The notes under the pieces were generated by a model. It saw nothing but the letters and a program-made list of their open reading frames with translations, did no database searches and was not told the DNA's origin. The position numbers were made by a program, and so were the translations under genes. A stretch of DNA of 64,000 nt from UBA6136 sp964386975 (lineage in GTDB: Bacteria > Pseudomonadota > Gammaproteobacteria > Methylococcales > Methylococcaceae), in contig CAYLUS010000007.1 of NCBI GenBank assembly GCA_964386975.1, forward strand, positions 5,152-69,151, given 5' to 3'. This document shows positions 32,912 to 41,151 of this stretch, in pieces (position 1 is the stretch's first letter; each line of letters begins with the position of its first letter).

Positions 32912-34087
32912 TCAAGGGGCCTTGCCGGCCGCTGTCGGCGCGAGAATACGCTCTTCGCCCCAGACCTTGGCGCCATCAAAACCCACCGACACTAATCGAT
33001 TATCAGGGCCGCAGCGCAGCATTTCCACAGGCCCTGCATGCGCTGCAACATGGGCATAGGGCACCGCAGAGTTGAGAAAATCCCAGAAGTACACCATCCC
33101 CTGAGAGGTCCCGATCAGCAGGTGTCCGGACGAGAGGTTGCGACAGAAAGCCGTGATCTCCCCCGCGAGGTCGCGGAGAGTGGCGGCCTCCCGTCCAGTG
33201 ACCGTGTCCCAGACCTCCAAAACGCGGCCATCACTGAAAAGGATCAGGCGACCATCACGGGTCAACCCCAGCAGCGGACGGTCCGAGTCCACACGCCCTT
33301 CTTTGAGCAGCGTGAGACTGGTCGGCTCCCAAAACCATAATTCACGACCGCTGGCGGTCAAAAGAAAGTGCTTGCCCGCCGCATCCAGAAAAGCCAGATC
33401 GCTGACGCCTTGGTGGTTGGCCCGAAAAAATTTGTTGGCGGCCGGATTCCAGACACCCACGGGCCCATCGCCCCGCCAGGCTAACCAGTTGTTGTCCGGT
33501 GCAAACTGGACCTGACGAACATCAAAACCTTCGACCTCGTGTTCACCAATAAAGGCTTCCTGGCCCAAGTCCCACATCAGCAGCCGCCCCCCCTCACGCC
33601 CGGTTGTCCCGGCGGCGACCTTGTGCCCCGCGGGGCTCAGATCCAGCGCACTCATCAAGGCGGGATTTCCCAACTTCTGAAAAGTCTTGGGACCCAAGGA
33701 TTTCCGCTTTCCGGTCTCGGCATCCCAAAAATCCGGTCCATCGCCGCCGCTCGCCAAGAGGGTTTTTGCATCGGGAGTGAAGCTTGGAAAGCTAATGCTG
33801 GCCCGTTCGGAGAGATGCTCCTGTGCCAGACGGGAGATCAATCCTTCCCGCCGCTGGAGTGCATCAAGCGCCTCTCGGGCCGCACTTTCCTTGGAACAGC
33901 CATGACAACTTCTGAGAAAGGCAACATAGGCATCCTGGGTATTGGCCGCTTGTGCCTTGTTCCAAGGGTCGGCGCTTTTAGTCCGCTGGTCATTCCAGCG
34001 CATCACCAGAAAGACGGCCAAGGCCCCAAAGCTAAGGGCGAAGAACCAGGTCAGAAATTTTTCAAGGGTATTTAGAAATGCATTCAT
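32912..34087 (-). CDS. Membrane-anchored WD40-like beta-propeller protein
   Basis: The 391-residue protein has one N-terminal membrane helix (about residues 12-30), a short helical linker with a CHGC pair (SCHGCSKES, near residue 60), and then a repeat region (from ~95 to the end) with recurring WD-type units such as GPDFWDAETG, LLMWDLGQ, VGVWNPAANK, LWFWEPTSL, LEVWDTVTG and VYFWDFLN. This would form a beta-propeller, presumably on the periplasmic side. No specific function is known. A Gly/Asp-rich loop in every blade suggests protein binding. Confidence 0.7.
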   Translation of the reverse strand: MNAFLNTLEKFLTWFFALSFGALAVFLVMRWNDQRTKSADPWNKAQAANTQDAYVAFLRSCHGCSKESAAREALDALQRREGLISRLAQEHLSERASISFPSFTPDAKTLLASGGDGPDFWDAETGKRKSLGPKTFQKLGNPALMSALDLSPAGHKVAAGTTGREGGRLLMWDLGQEAFIGEHEVEGFDVRQVQFAPDNNWLAWRGDGPVGVWNPAANKFFRANHQGVSDLAFLDAAGKHFLLTASGRELWFWEPTSLTLLKEGRVDSDRPLLGLTRDGRLILFSDGRVLEVWDTVTGREAATLRDLAGEITAFCRNLSSGHLLIGTSQGMVYFWDFLNSAVPYAHVAAHAGPVEMLRCGPDNRLVSVGFDGAKVWGEERILAPTAAGKAP

Positions 34088-34171
34088 GGCTCAAGACGGG
34101 GCGGATGCGGGGTCCACCCCTTGCCCATCATAGCCTAAAAGCCCATTGCCCAGAGGGGAAGGGGCTCAGCC

Positions 34172-34990
34172 CTAATCGGCTTCCCGACGGAGCCCCAGGG
34201 CCCGGGTCCATGCCTCAAAAAGCGCCGCATCGGCAGCCGCCACCACCGATGCAGAGAGGCGGGTTGCGGGAAAAAGGGGACGCCCTTCGAGGGTCATTGC
34301 AACTCCCCCGGTCTCCATGAACACCAAGGCCCCTGCAGCAAAATCCCAGAGCTTTTGCTGGCCATGGAGGTAGACATGACACCGGCCCGCCGCCAGCCAG
34401 CACCATTCGATGGCACCAGATCCCAGATAACGCCAGGAATGAGTCGGCGGCTGACTGATCAGATCCCGGGCCAGGTCCTTTGGCAGCCGCTTGAAGTCAA
34501 TGACAGCCAGTGCCCGGCGCAACGGCCGTCCGAAGGACTGAACCCCCAGCGGACGATCGTTGAGCCAGGCACCCTGTCCTTTCAAGGCACTGAACAGTTC
34601 ACCGCGGCAGGGGTCGTACACCAGACCCAGCCAGGGGACGCCCTGCCTTAGAAGGGCAATGGAGATTGAATAAACGGGAAGACCGGTCGCAAAGTTGTTG
34701 GTGCCATCCAGCGGGTCAAGGCACCAGAGCCCCTCTCTCGCCTGCGTCAGAAGGCTCAACTGGTCAGATGCCTCCATTTCCTCGCCGAGCAAGGGGATAT
34801 CAGGCAACAGACCCCGAAGCTCCTCTGCAAGTCGCGACTGAATGGCAAGATCGGCCTCGGTCACCACGCTGCCATCGGCCTTGTAGTGGATATCGCCGCC
34901 GGTTTGCCGCGGTAGCAGTTCTTCCCGGGCGACCTTGACGACCAGACACTTGAGGGCCTCGAGGACCTCAGAATCGGCGACTGAAGTCAC
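34172..34990 (-). CDS. Inositol monophosphatase family phosphatase
   Basis: The 272-residue Mg2+-dependent, Li+-sensitive-type phosphatase has all metal-binding motifs: ADGSVVTEADL, LLGEEME, WCLDPLDGTNNF and KLWDFAAGAL. Members of this superfamily act on inositol phosphate, 3'-phosphoadenosine phosphate (CysQ), histidinol phosphate or fructose bisphosphate, and the sequence alone does not say which. It overlaps trpC by 4 bases, so it is the last gene of the trp transcript; a histidinol-phosphatase or CysQ role are both possible. Confidence 0.85.
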   Translation of the reverse strand: MTSVADSEVLEALKCLVVKVAREELLPRQTGGDIHYKADGSVVTEADLAIQSRLAEELRGLLPDIPLLGEEMEASDQLSLLTQAREGLWCLDPLDGTNNFATGLPVYSISIALLRQGVPWLGLVYDPCRGELFSALKGQGAWLNDRPLGVQSFGRPLRRALAVIDFKRLPKDLARDLISQPPTHSWRYLGSGAIEWCWLAAGRCHVYLHGQQKLWDFAAGALVFMETGGVAMTLEGRPLFPATRLSASVVAAADAALFEAWTRALGLRREAD

Positions 34991-35799
34991 GCGACCTTGA
35001 GGTCAAACAACTCCGCGAGCTTCTGCCCCGGGTCGTCAGCGCGCATGAAGCTCTCACCGACCAGAAACGCGTTGACCCCGCGGCAACGCATCAATTCGAC
35101 ATCCGCTGGCGCCAGGATCCCGCTCTCGGTCACCACGATGCGATCCTCAGGAATCTGTTCCAGAAGATCCAGCGTGGTGTCGAGGGAAACCTCGAAGGTT
35201 CTGAGATTGCGGTTGTTGATCCCCAACAAGGGCAAATCGAGCTGCAAGGTCCGATCCAGTTCGACCCGATCATGGACCTCAATCAGGACATCCATCCCCA
35301 GATCCTGAGCCTGAACGGCCAGGTCCCGCAGTTCGCCATCCTCGAGCGCTGCAGCAATCAGCAGGATGCAATCGGCGCCAATTGCACGGGCCTCTGCCAC
35401 CTGATAGGGATGGATGATGAAATCCTTGCGGATCACCGGCAAATCACAAGCCGCCCGGGCGTCCATCAGGAAGCGCTCGCACCCTTGAAAAAAATCACAG
35501 TCGGTCAGGACGGAAAGACAGGCCGCACCATGAAGTGCGTAGCTTTTGGCAATCTCGGCCGGATGGAAGTCTTCCCGCATCACGCCCTTACTGGGCGAGG
35601 CTTTCTTGATTTCGGCGATGACACCCGGCTGGTGGTCCCTCAGCTTGGCTCGAATCGCCTCGACAAAACCCCGCGGCTTGGACGCCTTGGCGGCCTCCTG
35701 CAACAGACTTTCCATCGATGTCACGGCGGAGCGGGACTGGATCTCCTCCTCTTTTCGCTTGAGGATCTTGAGGAGAATGTCGGGGGTATCGGTCTTCAT
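34987..35799 (-). CDS. trpC: Indole-3-glycerol phosphate synthase
   Basis: The 270-residue (beta/alpha)8 enzyme of tryptophan synthesis forms indole-3-glycerol phosphate from CdRP. Family motifs VIAEIKKASPSKGVMREDF, LSVLTDCDFFQG, VIRKDFIIHPYQ, LLGINNRNLRTFEV and VTESGI are all present. It is not fused to trpF. It follows trpD by 13 bases and overlaps the downstream phosphatase by 4. Confidence 0.97.
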   Translation of the reverse strand: MKTDTPDILLKILKRKEEEIQSRSAVTSMESLLQEAAKASKPRGFVEAIRAKLRDHQPGVIAEIKKASPSKGVMREDFHPAEIAKSYALHGAACLSVLTDCDFFQGCERFLMDARAACDLPVIRKDFIIHPYQVAEARAIGADCILLIAAALEDGELRDLAVQAQDLGMDVLIEVHDRVELDRTLQLDLPLLGINNRNLRTFEVSLDTTLDLLEQIPEDRIVVTESGILAPADVELMRCRGVNAFLVGESFMRADDPGQKLAELFDLKVA

Positions 35800-35812
35800 G
35801 CGTGCGTGCTTC

Positions 35813-36844
35813 TCAAGGGGGGGCGGGCGTCAGGGATGTGCTTACCCGAATCAGGTCATCCAGTTTTTGCTGAGCGGCCCCGTGATCAATCGCCGCTCGG
35901 GCCATCGTCAGGCCGGCCTCAAGGGTCTCAGCCACCCCGGCACAATAAATGGCAGCCCCTGCATTGAGGAGCACGATGTCCCGATGCGGCCCGGCTTCTC
36001 CGCTGAAAATCCGGCGAATGACGGCGAGACTCTGTTCACTGGAGTCGACGGCAAGCGTGTCGAGGGACGCCCGTTGCAAACCAAACTGTTCCGGGGTCAG
36101 GGTCCATACCCGGATCTCGCCATGGATCAGCTCCGCGACCCGGGTCGGTGCTCCAATACTGATCTCATCCAGACCGTCCTCGGCGTGCACCACCATGACG
36201 TGGCGACTTCCCAGCACTTTGAGAACCTGTGCCAGAGGCTCAATCCATTCGGCGGAAAACACCCCAATCAGCTGATTGGGGGCACCCGCGGGATTCGAGA
36301 GCGGACCCAGCAGGTTGAACAAGGTTCTTACTCCCAATTCGCGCCGAGGACCAACGGCATGACGCATGGCGCCGTGGTGGTTCTGGGCAAACAAAAAACC
36401 CAGCCCCACATCGCTGATGCAGTGGGCAACGGCCTCGGGATCCAGATGGAGATTAATTCCGGCGGCCTCCAGGACATCGGCACTGCCGGTGCGACTGGAG
36501 ACCGAGCGACTGCCATGCTTGGCAACCCGGGCCCCTGCCGCTGCCGCTACAAAGGCAGAGGCCGTACTGATATTGAACGTGTGCGCGCCATCGCCGCCCG
36601 TACCACACGTGTCGATCAGATGCCGGGTATCGACATGGACCTTAAGGGACATTTCCCTCAGGACCTCGACAGCGGCGACCACCTCCTCAATGGTTTCGCC
36701 CTTGGCGCGCAGGGCAACCAGAAAGCCGCCAATTTGAGCCGGTGTCGCGTCACCCGACATGATTTGGCGCATAAGCGCGCGCATGGCCTCGGCAGGAAGA
36801 TCCTGCCGATTCAACAGCGCCTCAATCGCCACGCTCATCTTCAT
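35813..36844 (-). CDS. trpD: Anthranilate phosphoribosyltransferase
   Basis: The 343-residue enzyme transfers phosphoribosyl from PRPP to anthranilate. The glycine-rich LIDTCGTGGDGAHTFNIST and KHGSRSVSSRTGSADVLEA are the family signatures. The frame opens at 36886, overlapping trpG, but GAGGGG at 36857-36852 points to ATG 36844 (MKMSVAIEALL). The start is 10 bases after the trpG stop. Confidence 0.97.
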   Translation of the reverse strand: MKMSVAIEALLNRQDLPAEAMRALMRQIMSGDATPAQIGGFLVALRAKGETIEEVVAAVEVLREMSLKVHVDTRHLIDTCGTGGDGAHTFNISTASAFVAAAAGARVAKHGSRSVSSRTGSADVLEAAGINLHLDPEAVAHCISDVGLGFLFAQNHHGAMRHAVGPRRELGVRTLFNLLGPLSNPAGAPNQLIGVFSAEWIEPLAQVLKVLGSRHVMVVHAEDGLDEISIGAPTRVAELIHGEIRVWTLTPEQFGLQRASLDTLAVDSSEQSLAVIRRIFSGEAGPHRDIVLLNAGAAIYCAGVAETLEAGLTMARAAIDHGAAQQKLDDLIRVSTSLTPAPP

Positions 36845-36854
36845 AGATGGCCCC

Positions 36855-37433
36855 TCACCGCCTGAGGAAATTAGCCAAAAGTTCATGACCCTGCTCGGTG
36901 AGGATCGATTCAGGGTGGAATTGAACCCCCTCGATATCCATGGCCTTGTGGCGGACCCCCATGATCTCGTCTATGCCCCCAGAAGGGTTAGCCGTCCAGG
37001 CTGTAACTTCAAGACAGTCGGGAATTGTCGCCTGATCAATGACCAGCGAATGGTAGCGTGTGGCCTGAAAGGGGTTATTCAAACCCCGGAAAACGCCTTG
37101 ATCGGCGTGGTAGACCATGGAGGTTTTGCCATGCATGATTGACTTGGCATGAATGATGTCCCCGCCAAAGGCATAGCCGATGCTCTGATGGCCCAGACAG
37201 ACACCGAGAATCGGATAGGTCCCGGCGTAGCGGCGAATCGTCTCGACCGAAATGCCCGCCTCTTTGGGCGTGCAAGGTCCCGGAGAGATGACGATCTTCT
37301 CAGGGCGCATCGCGGCAATCTCCTCAACCCCGATCTGATCGTTGCGAACAACCCTGACATCCGCTCCCAACTCGGCAAAATACTGCACGAGGTTGTAGGT
37401 AAACGAGTCATAGTTATCGATCATCAGCAGCAT
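36855..37433 (-). CDS. trpG: Anthranilate synthase component II (glutamine amidotransferase)
   Basis: The 192-residue class I glutamine amidotransferase supplies ammonia to TrpE. Catalytic Cys lies in ILGVCLGHQSIGYAFGG and the catalytic His/Glu in GVQFHPESILTEQG; MIDNYDSFTYNLVQYF opens the protein. It also resembles PabA, since bifunctional use is common, but its place between trpE and trpD supports TrpG. It is separated from trpE by an unrelated secreted-protein gene. Confidence 0.95.
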   Translation of the reverse strand: MLLMIDNYDSFTYNLVQYFAELGADVRVVRNDQIGVEEIAAMRPEKIVISPGPCTPKEAGISVETIRRYAGTYPILGVCLGHQSIGYAFGGDIIHAKSIMHGKTSMVYHADQGVFRGLNNPFQATRYHSLVIDQATIPDCLEVTAWTANPSGGIDEIMGVRHKAMDIEGVQFHPESILTEQGHELLANFLRR

Positions 37434-37521
37434 AATTCGTCCTTCCTATCGGCTTGAAGACGCAGAATGTGAAGATCGCCTTGCCCGATCGATGGCTGGC
37501 ACCGGTTGTGTACGCTGACCA

Positions 37522-37935
37522 TCAATCGGCGGTGCGCGAAGCCGCTCGCAAGCGATCACAGGCCATTTCCAGATAAGCCCCCTCGGTGGAATTCGGATCC
37601 GTGGGTACCCAGACGGCCTTCGGGATCACGATATTCTTGATCTGATCTCCCTGCCCCATGGCGCCTGCATAAAAGGCCATATCGATGATCTGGTGCTTGT
37701 GATTGCGGCAATTGAACTCAAATAAGGTCCGGGCCGAGAGGAATCCGTCTTTCGGCTCGGTCATCGACACCAGGCTCCAGATGCGCCCCCCCTGTGCCGT
37801 CTTCTTGAGGCTTGAAAGCTCAACATAGTAGCTGTTGCCGGCTTCGGTATCGCCCACCGGGGTCCACTGTTCATCTGCCTGCACCAGTGCCGGCAGGAGG
37901 ATCATCAACAGACATGGAATGATAAAACGCTTCAT
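37522..37935 (-). CDS. Small secreted protein, surface-adhesin E-like
   Basis: The 137-residue protein has a clear signal peptide (MKRFIIPCLLMILLPALVQA) and a mature domain whose pattern (SYYVELSSLKK, RIWSLVSMTEP, LFEFNCRN, a late YLEMACDRL with a second cysteine) resembles the Haemophilus surface-adhesin E domain; the two cysteines probably form a disulfide. Many such proteins are uncharacterised periplasmic proteins, so adhesion should not be assumed. The frame opens at 37974 but ATG 37935 starts the signal peptide. It is inserted between trpE and trpG with gaps of 48 and 88 bases. Confidence 0.65.
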   Translation of the reverse strand: MKRFIIPCLLMILLPALVQADEQWTPVGDTEAGNSYYVELSSLKKTAQGGRIWSLVSMTEPKDGFLSARTLFEFNCRNHKHQIIDMAFYAGAMGQGDQIKNIVIPKAVWVPTDPNSTEGAYLEMACDRLRAASRTAD

Positions 37936-37983
37936 GGGAGTCTCTCTCCGGAGGTTGAAATCAGCACAACACAAGACAACGCA

Positions 37984-39462
37984 TCAGGCATCATCCAGAC
38001 CATTTTCTGCCATGGCGACCGCCTTGAAGACAGCGCGGCCCTTGTTGAGGGTTTCCTCCCACTCATTGCGGGGGATCGAATCATGCACCACACCGGCGCC
38101 AGCCTGAATATGGAGGGTCTGATCCTTGATCACGGCCGTACGGATGGCAATGGCGGTATCGAGGTTGCCGGACCACCCCACATAGCCCACCGCACCCGAG
38201 TACACGCCGCGCTTGACCGGCTCCAATTCACCGATGATCTCCATGGCGCGGATCTTCGGTGCACCGCTGACGGTACCGGCAGGAAAGGTCGCTTCGATCA
38301 CATCGAATGCATCCTTGCCATCCAGAAGCCTGCCCGTGACATTGGAGACGATATGCATGACATGGCTGTAGCGTTCAATGATCATCTTGTCGGTGACCTT
38401 GACGCTCCCGGTCTGAGCAACGCGGCCGGTATCATTCCGCCCAAGGTCAATCAGCATCAGATGTTCGGCAATTTCCTTGGGATCCTGGAGCAGTTCACGC
38501 TCCAGCGCCTGATCTTCCTCCGGGGTCTTTCCGCGGCGACGGGTGCCGGCAATCGGGCGAACCGTGACCATGCCATCCTCGAGACGAACCAGAATTTCAG
38601 GCGAGGATCCAACGATATGAAAATCCCCTAAATTGAGGAAAAACATATAGGGCGAGGGATTCAGGGAGCGCAAGGCACGATAGAGGTCCAGGGGGGGTGC
38701 CTCGAATGGAATCGACATGCGCTGCGAGAGGACCACCTGCATGACATCGCCTTCGACGATGTATTCCTTGATCCGCCGAACGCCCGCCTCGAAGCCCGCC
38801 TGGGTAAAGCCTGAGACAAAATCGGCCTCATCGACCTTCCTCCCTCTGGACAAGGGACGCGCAGGGAGATCCGCCAGACGCAATCGTGAGATGGTCTCAT
38901 CCAGATAGGCCAAGGCCTTCGCAAAAGACTGGCTTTCTGAAGGATCCGCGTGCGTAACAAGGAGCAATCGTCCCTTGAGATTATCGAACACCAGAACATC
39001 TTCGGAGACCATCAGCAGAATGTCGGGAACGCCAAGAGGATCGGGTTTATCGACCTTGAGCTGAGGTTCGACATAGTGAATGGTTTCATAGCCAAAGTAG
39101 CCGACCAGACCGCCGGTGAAGCGCGGCAGACCCTCGATGTCGGGGACGCGGTAACAGGCCGCAAAGTCACGGATCCAGATCAGGGGATCGTCGACCTCAA
39201 AGGTCTCGTCGATCACACCGTTGCGCTCAATCTCGACCTGCGCACCGCGCACCCGGATCAAGGTCTTTGACGGCAGACCAATGATCGAATAACGGCCCCA
39301 TTTTTCACCGCCCTGAACCGACTCGAAGAGGTAGGAATAGGGAAGATCCGCCAACTTGAGGTATGCACTTAAGGGTGTATCCAGGTCCGCCAGCACCTCA
39401 CGCCATACCGGTATGCGGTTGTAACCCTCAAGGGCGTAACGTTGGAATGCGTCAGGGCTCAT
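37984..39462 (-). CDS. trpE: Anthranilate synthase component I
   Basis: The 492-residue chorismate-binding enzyme makes anthranilate from chorismate. The catalytic domain carries MQVVLSQRMSIPFE, ILVRLEDGMVTVRPIAGTRRRG, LIDLGRNDTGRVAQ and FPAGTVSGAPKIRAMEII. N-terminal residues that bind tryptophan for feedback inhibition (LESVQGGEKWGRYS-type segment) are present. No leader peptide or attenuator with tandem Trp codons was seen in the 63 bases after gph. It belongs to the rpe-gph-trpE block. Confidence 0.97.
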   Translation of the reverse strand: MSPDAFQRYALEGYNRIPVWREVLADLDTPLSAYLKLADLPYSYLFESVQGGEKWGRYSIIGLPSKTLIRVRGAQVEIERNGVIDETFEVDDPLIWIRDFAACYRVPDIEGLPRFTGGLVGYFGYETIHYVEPQLKVDKPDPLGVPDILLMVSEDVLVFDNLKGRLLLVTHADPSESQSFAKALAYLDETISRLRLADLPARPLSRGRKVDEADFVSGFTQAGFEAGVRRIKEYIVEGDVMQVVLSQRMSIPFEAPPLDLYRALRSLNPSPYMFFLNLGDFHIVGSSPEILVRLEDGMVTVRPIAGTRRRGKTPEEDQALERELLQDPKEIAEHLMLIDLGRNDTGRVAQTGSVKVTDKMIIERYSHVMHIVSNVTGRLLDGKDAFDVIEATFPAGTVSGAPKIRAMEIIGELEPVKRGVYSGAVGYVGWSGNLDTAIAIRTAVIKDQTLHIQAGAGVVHDSIPRNEWEETLNKGRAVFKAVAMAENGLDDA

Positions 39463-39525
39463 GCAAAAATCCTCAGGGCTTTCCCGTCAGCGGAAAGTAA
39501 ACAAAATCGATCCTCTGGAGCCAGA

Positions 39526-40209
39526 CTAGCACGGCAGCGAATCGAGAAGCGGCGGCAGGTCCTCCAGCGACTCAAGAATCAGGTCTGCACCCAGATCAGA
39601 CACCGGTCCTTTGCCGTGATAGCCGTAGGCCACCATGGCGGACTGAAAGCCAGCGCGCCGGGCAGCCTCAGCATCTGCCTTGGAGTCTCCCACCATGAGG
39701 CTGTCCGCGAAGGTCACGCCCAATTCCCTCGCCACCCAATGCAGCGACTCCGGGTCGGGTTTTTGTTGCTCAAACTGATCACCCGAGGCCACCCGGTCAA
39801 AGAAATCGAGGATTCCAAAGCGCTCAAGCACGGGCTTTGTAAATGCAGAGTCCTTATTGGTCACCAGCGCCAGCGCATAGCCCTTCGCCTTCAGACGCTC
39901 AAGACAGGCCTTGGCCCCTGGATAGAGCCTGGAGCGGACACTCAGGTTTTCGCCATAGAACTGCCGATAGAGCCCAAGCCCCTTTTCGAATGCCTTGGGT
40001 TCATGGGAGGGATGGTCTTCGCCCGTCAGCGCCCTTTTGACCAGCATGGCCATACCGTCGCCGACCCAATCGCGCACCCGCGCCTCCCCTGCAGGCGGAA
40101 GACCCAGATGGATCAGCATCTGGTCGATCGCGAATGCGAGGTCCGGCGCGCTATCGACCAGGGTGCCGTCCAGGTCGAAGACGATCAGTGATGGCCGCCG
40201 CCGCAACAT
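39526..40209 (-). CDS. gph: Phosphoglycolate phosphatase
   Basis: The 227-residue HAD-superfamily phosphatase has motif I DLDGTLVDSAPDLA, motif II LVTNKDSAFTKPV and motif III-IV ESLMVGDSKADAEAARRAG-like residues (SLMVGDSKADAE). Gph removes 2-phosphoglycolate formed during DNA repair or by Rubisco oxygenation. The gene starts inside the 3' end of rpe (25-base overlap), a classic rpe-gph arrangement. Confidence 0.92.
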   Translation of the reverse strand: MLRRRPSLIVFDLDGTLVDSAPDLAFAIDQMLIHLGLPPAGEARVRDWVGDGMAMLVKRALTGEDHPSHEPKAFEKGLGLYRQFYGENLSVRSRLYPGAKACLERLKAKGYALALVTNKDSAFTKPVLERFGILDFFDRVASGDQFEQQKPDPESLHWVARELGVTFADSLMVGDSKADAEAARRAGFQSAMVAYGYHGKGPVSDLGADLILESLEDLPPLLDSLPC

Positions 40210-40919
40210 CCGCCAGTTTGGTGAGCGGGCGCCTTGGCCTGAGCCAGTTCGTCACGCAGCGCCTTGATGATGGTGTCATAGCGATTCGGATCGCCATCAC
40301 GCGCCGCACCGAATACGGCAGATCCAGCAACAAAGGTGTCTACCCCGGCCTCGCGAATTTCGCGAATATTGGCAGGACCCACACCGCCATCAATCTCAAG
40401 CCGGATATCCCGACCGGACGCCTGAATGATCTGGCTGACATGACGGGCCTTGTCGAGCACGTAGGGAATGAATTTCTGACCACCGAAGCCGGGGTTGACG
40501 GACATCAGCAGAATCATGTCGATCTTTTCCAGGGTGTATTCCAGTACATCGATCGGACTCGCCGGGTTAAAGACCAGACCTGCCTTGCAACCGGATTCCT
40601 TAATCAGACCCAGGGTCCGATCAACATGTTCGGAGGCTTCGGGATGAAAGGTGATATAGCTCGCACCGGCTTTGGCAAAATCGGGAATGATCCGATCCAC
40701 CGGCTTGACCATGAGGTGCACATCGATCGGTGCGGTGACGCCATAGCTTCTCAGCGCGTCACAGACCAAAGGTCCGATCGTCAGGTTCGGGACATAGTGG
40801 TTGTCCATGACATCGAAATGAACCACATCCGCTCCCGCCTTGAGAACGTTTGCAACTTCCTCACCCAGACGGGCAAAGTCAGCGGACAAGATGGAGGGGG
40901 CAATCCATGGGGCATTCAT
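40185..40919 (-). CDS. rpe: Ribulose-phosphate 3-epimerase
   Basis: The 244-residue (beta/alpha)8 epimerase interconverts ribulose 5-phosphate and xylulose 5-phosphate in the pentose phosphate and Calvin cycles. Motifs APSILSADFARLGEEV, HFDVMDNHYVPNLTIGP, DVHLMVKPVDR and VNPGFGGQKFI are intact. It is about 20 residues longer than usual because of a C-terminal tail ending GGCCGGGHH. It is the first gene of the rpe-gph-trp block and has a good sigma-70 promoter upstream. Confidence 0.95.
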   Translation of the reverse strand: MNAPWIAPSILSADFARLGEEVANVLKAGADVVHFDVMDNHYVPNLTIGPLVCDALRSYGVTAPIDVHLMVKPVDRIIPDFAKAGASYITFHPEASEHVDRTLGLIKESGCKAGLVFNPASPIDVLEYTLEKIDMILLMSVNPGFGGQKFIPYVLDKARHVSQIIQASGRDIRLEIDGGVGPANIREIREAGVDTFVAGSAVFGAARDGDPNRYDTIIKALRDELAQAKAPAHQTGGCCGGGHH

Positions 40920-41013
40920 GTTGAGAGACTCTCTTGAGGATGGGTAACTGGGCTGAGACCGCGGGTTCCCGCTCAGCGCGGCCAGCAGGGGTTCCGGTCA
41001 TCATAAACTCAGC

Positions 41014-41042
41014 ATTGTCCCATCTGCCCAGATTCACGGCAA
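41014..41042 (-). promoter_or_regulatory. Sigma-70 promoter of rpe
   Basis: On the minus strand TTGCCG (-35, 41042-41037) and GACAAT (-10, 41019-41014) are separated by 17 bases. This gives a start near 41007 and a leader of about 90 bases before rpe. The remaining 40920-41151 region shows nothing else that I can support. Confidence 0.6.
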
Positions 41043-41151
41043 GGCTGGCTTGTTGCGCGTCGCCCCATGGCAAGCGTGCCAATTGCTGCCACAAGCATTC
41101 AGTAACCCAAAGGCCATCACCTGCGGCAGGAGGGGCATCCTGGGAACGGTT

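Noticed and set aside
35546..36865. A 439-residue plus-strand frame across trpC and trpD
   Set aside because: Both minus-strand genes show complete enzyme motifs, and the plus-strand translation does not resemble any protein.
40920..41151. Possible small gene or RNA upstream of rpe
   Set aside because: The open frames there have no ribosome binding site or family resemblance. Only a sigma-70 promoter could be supported.
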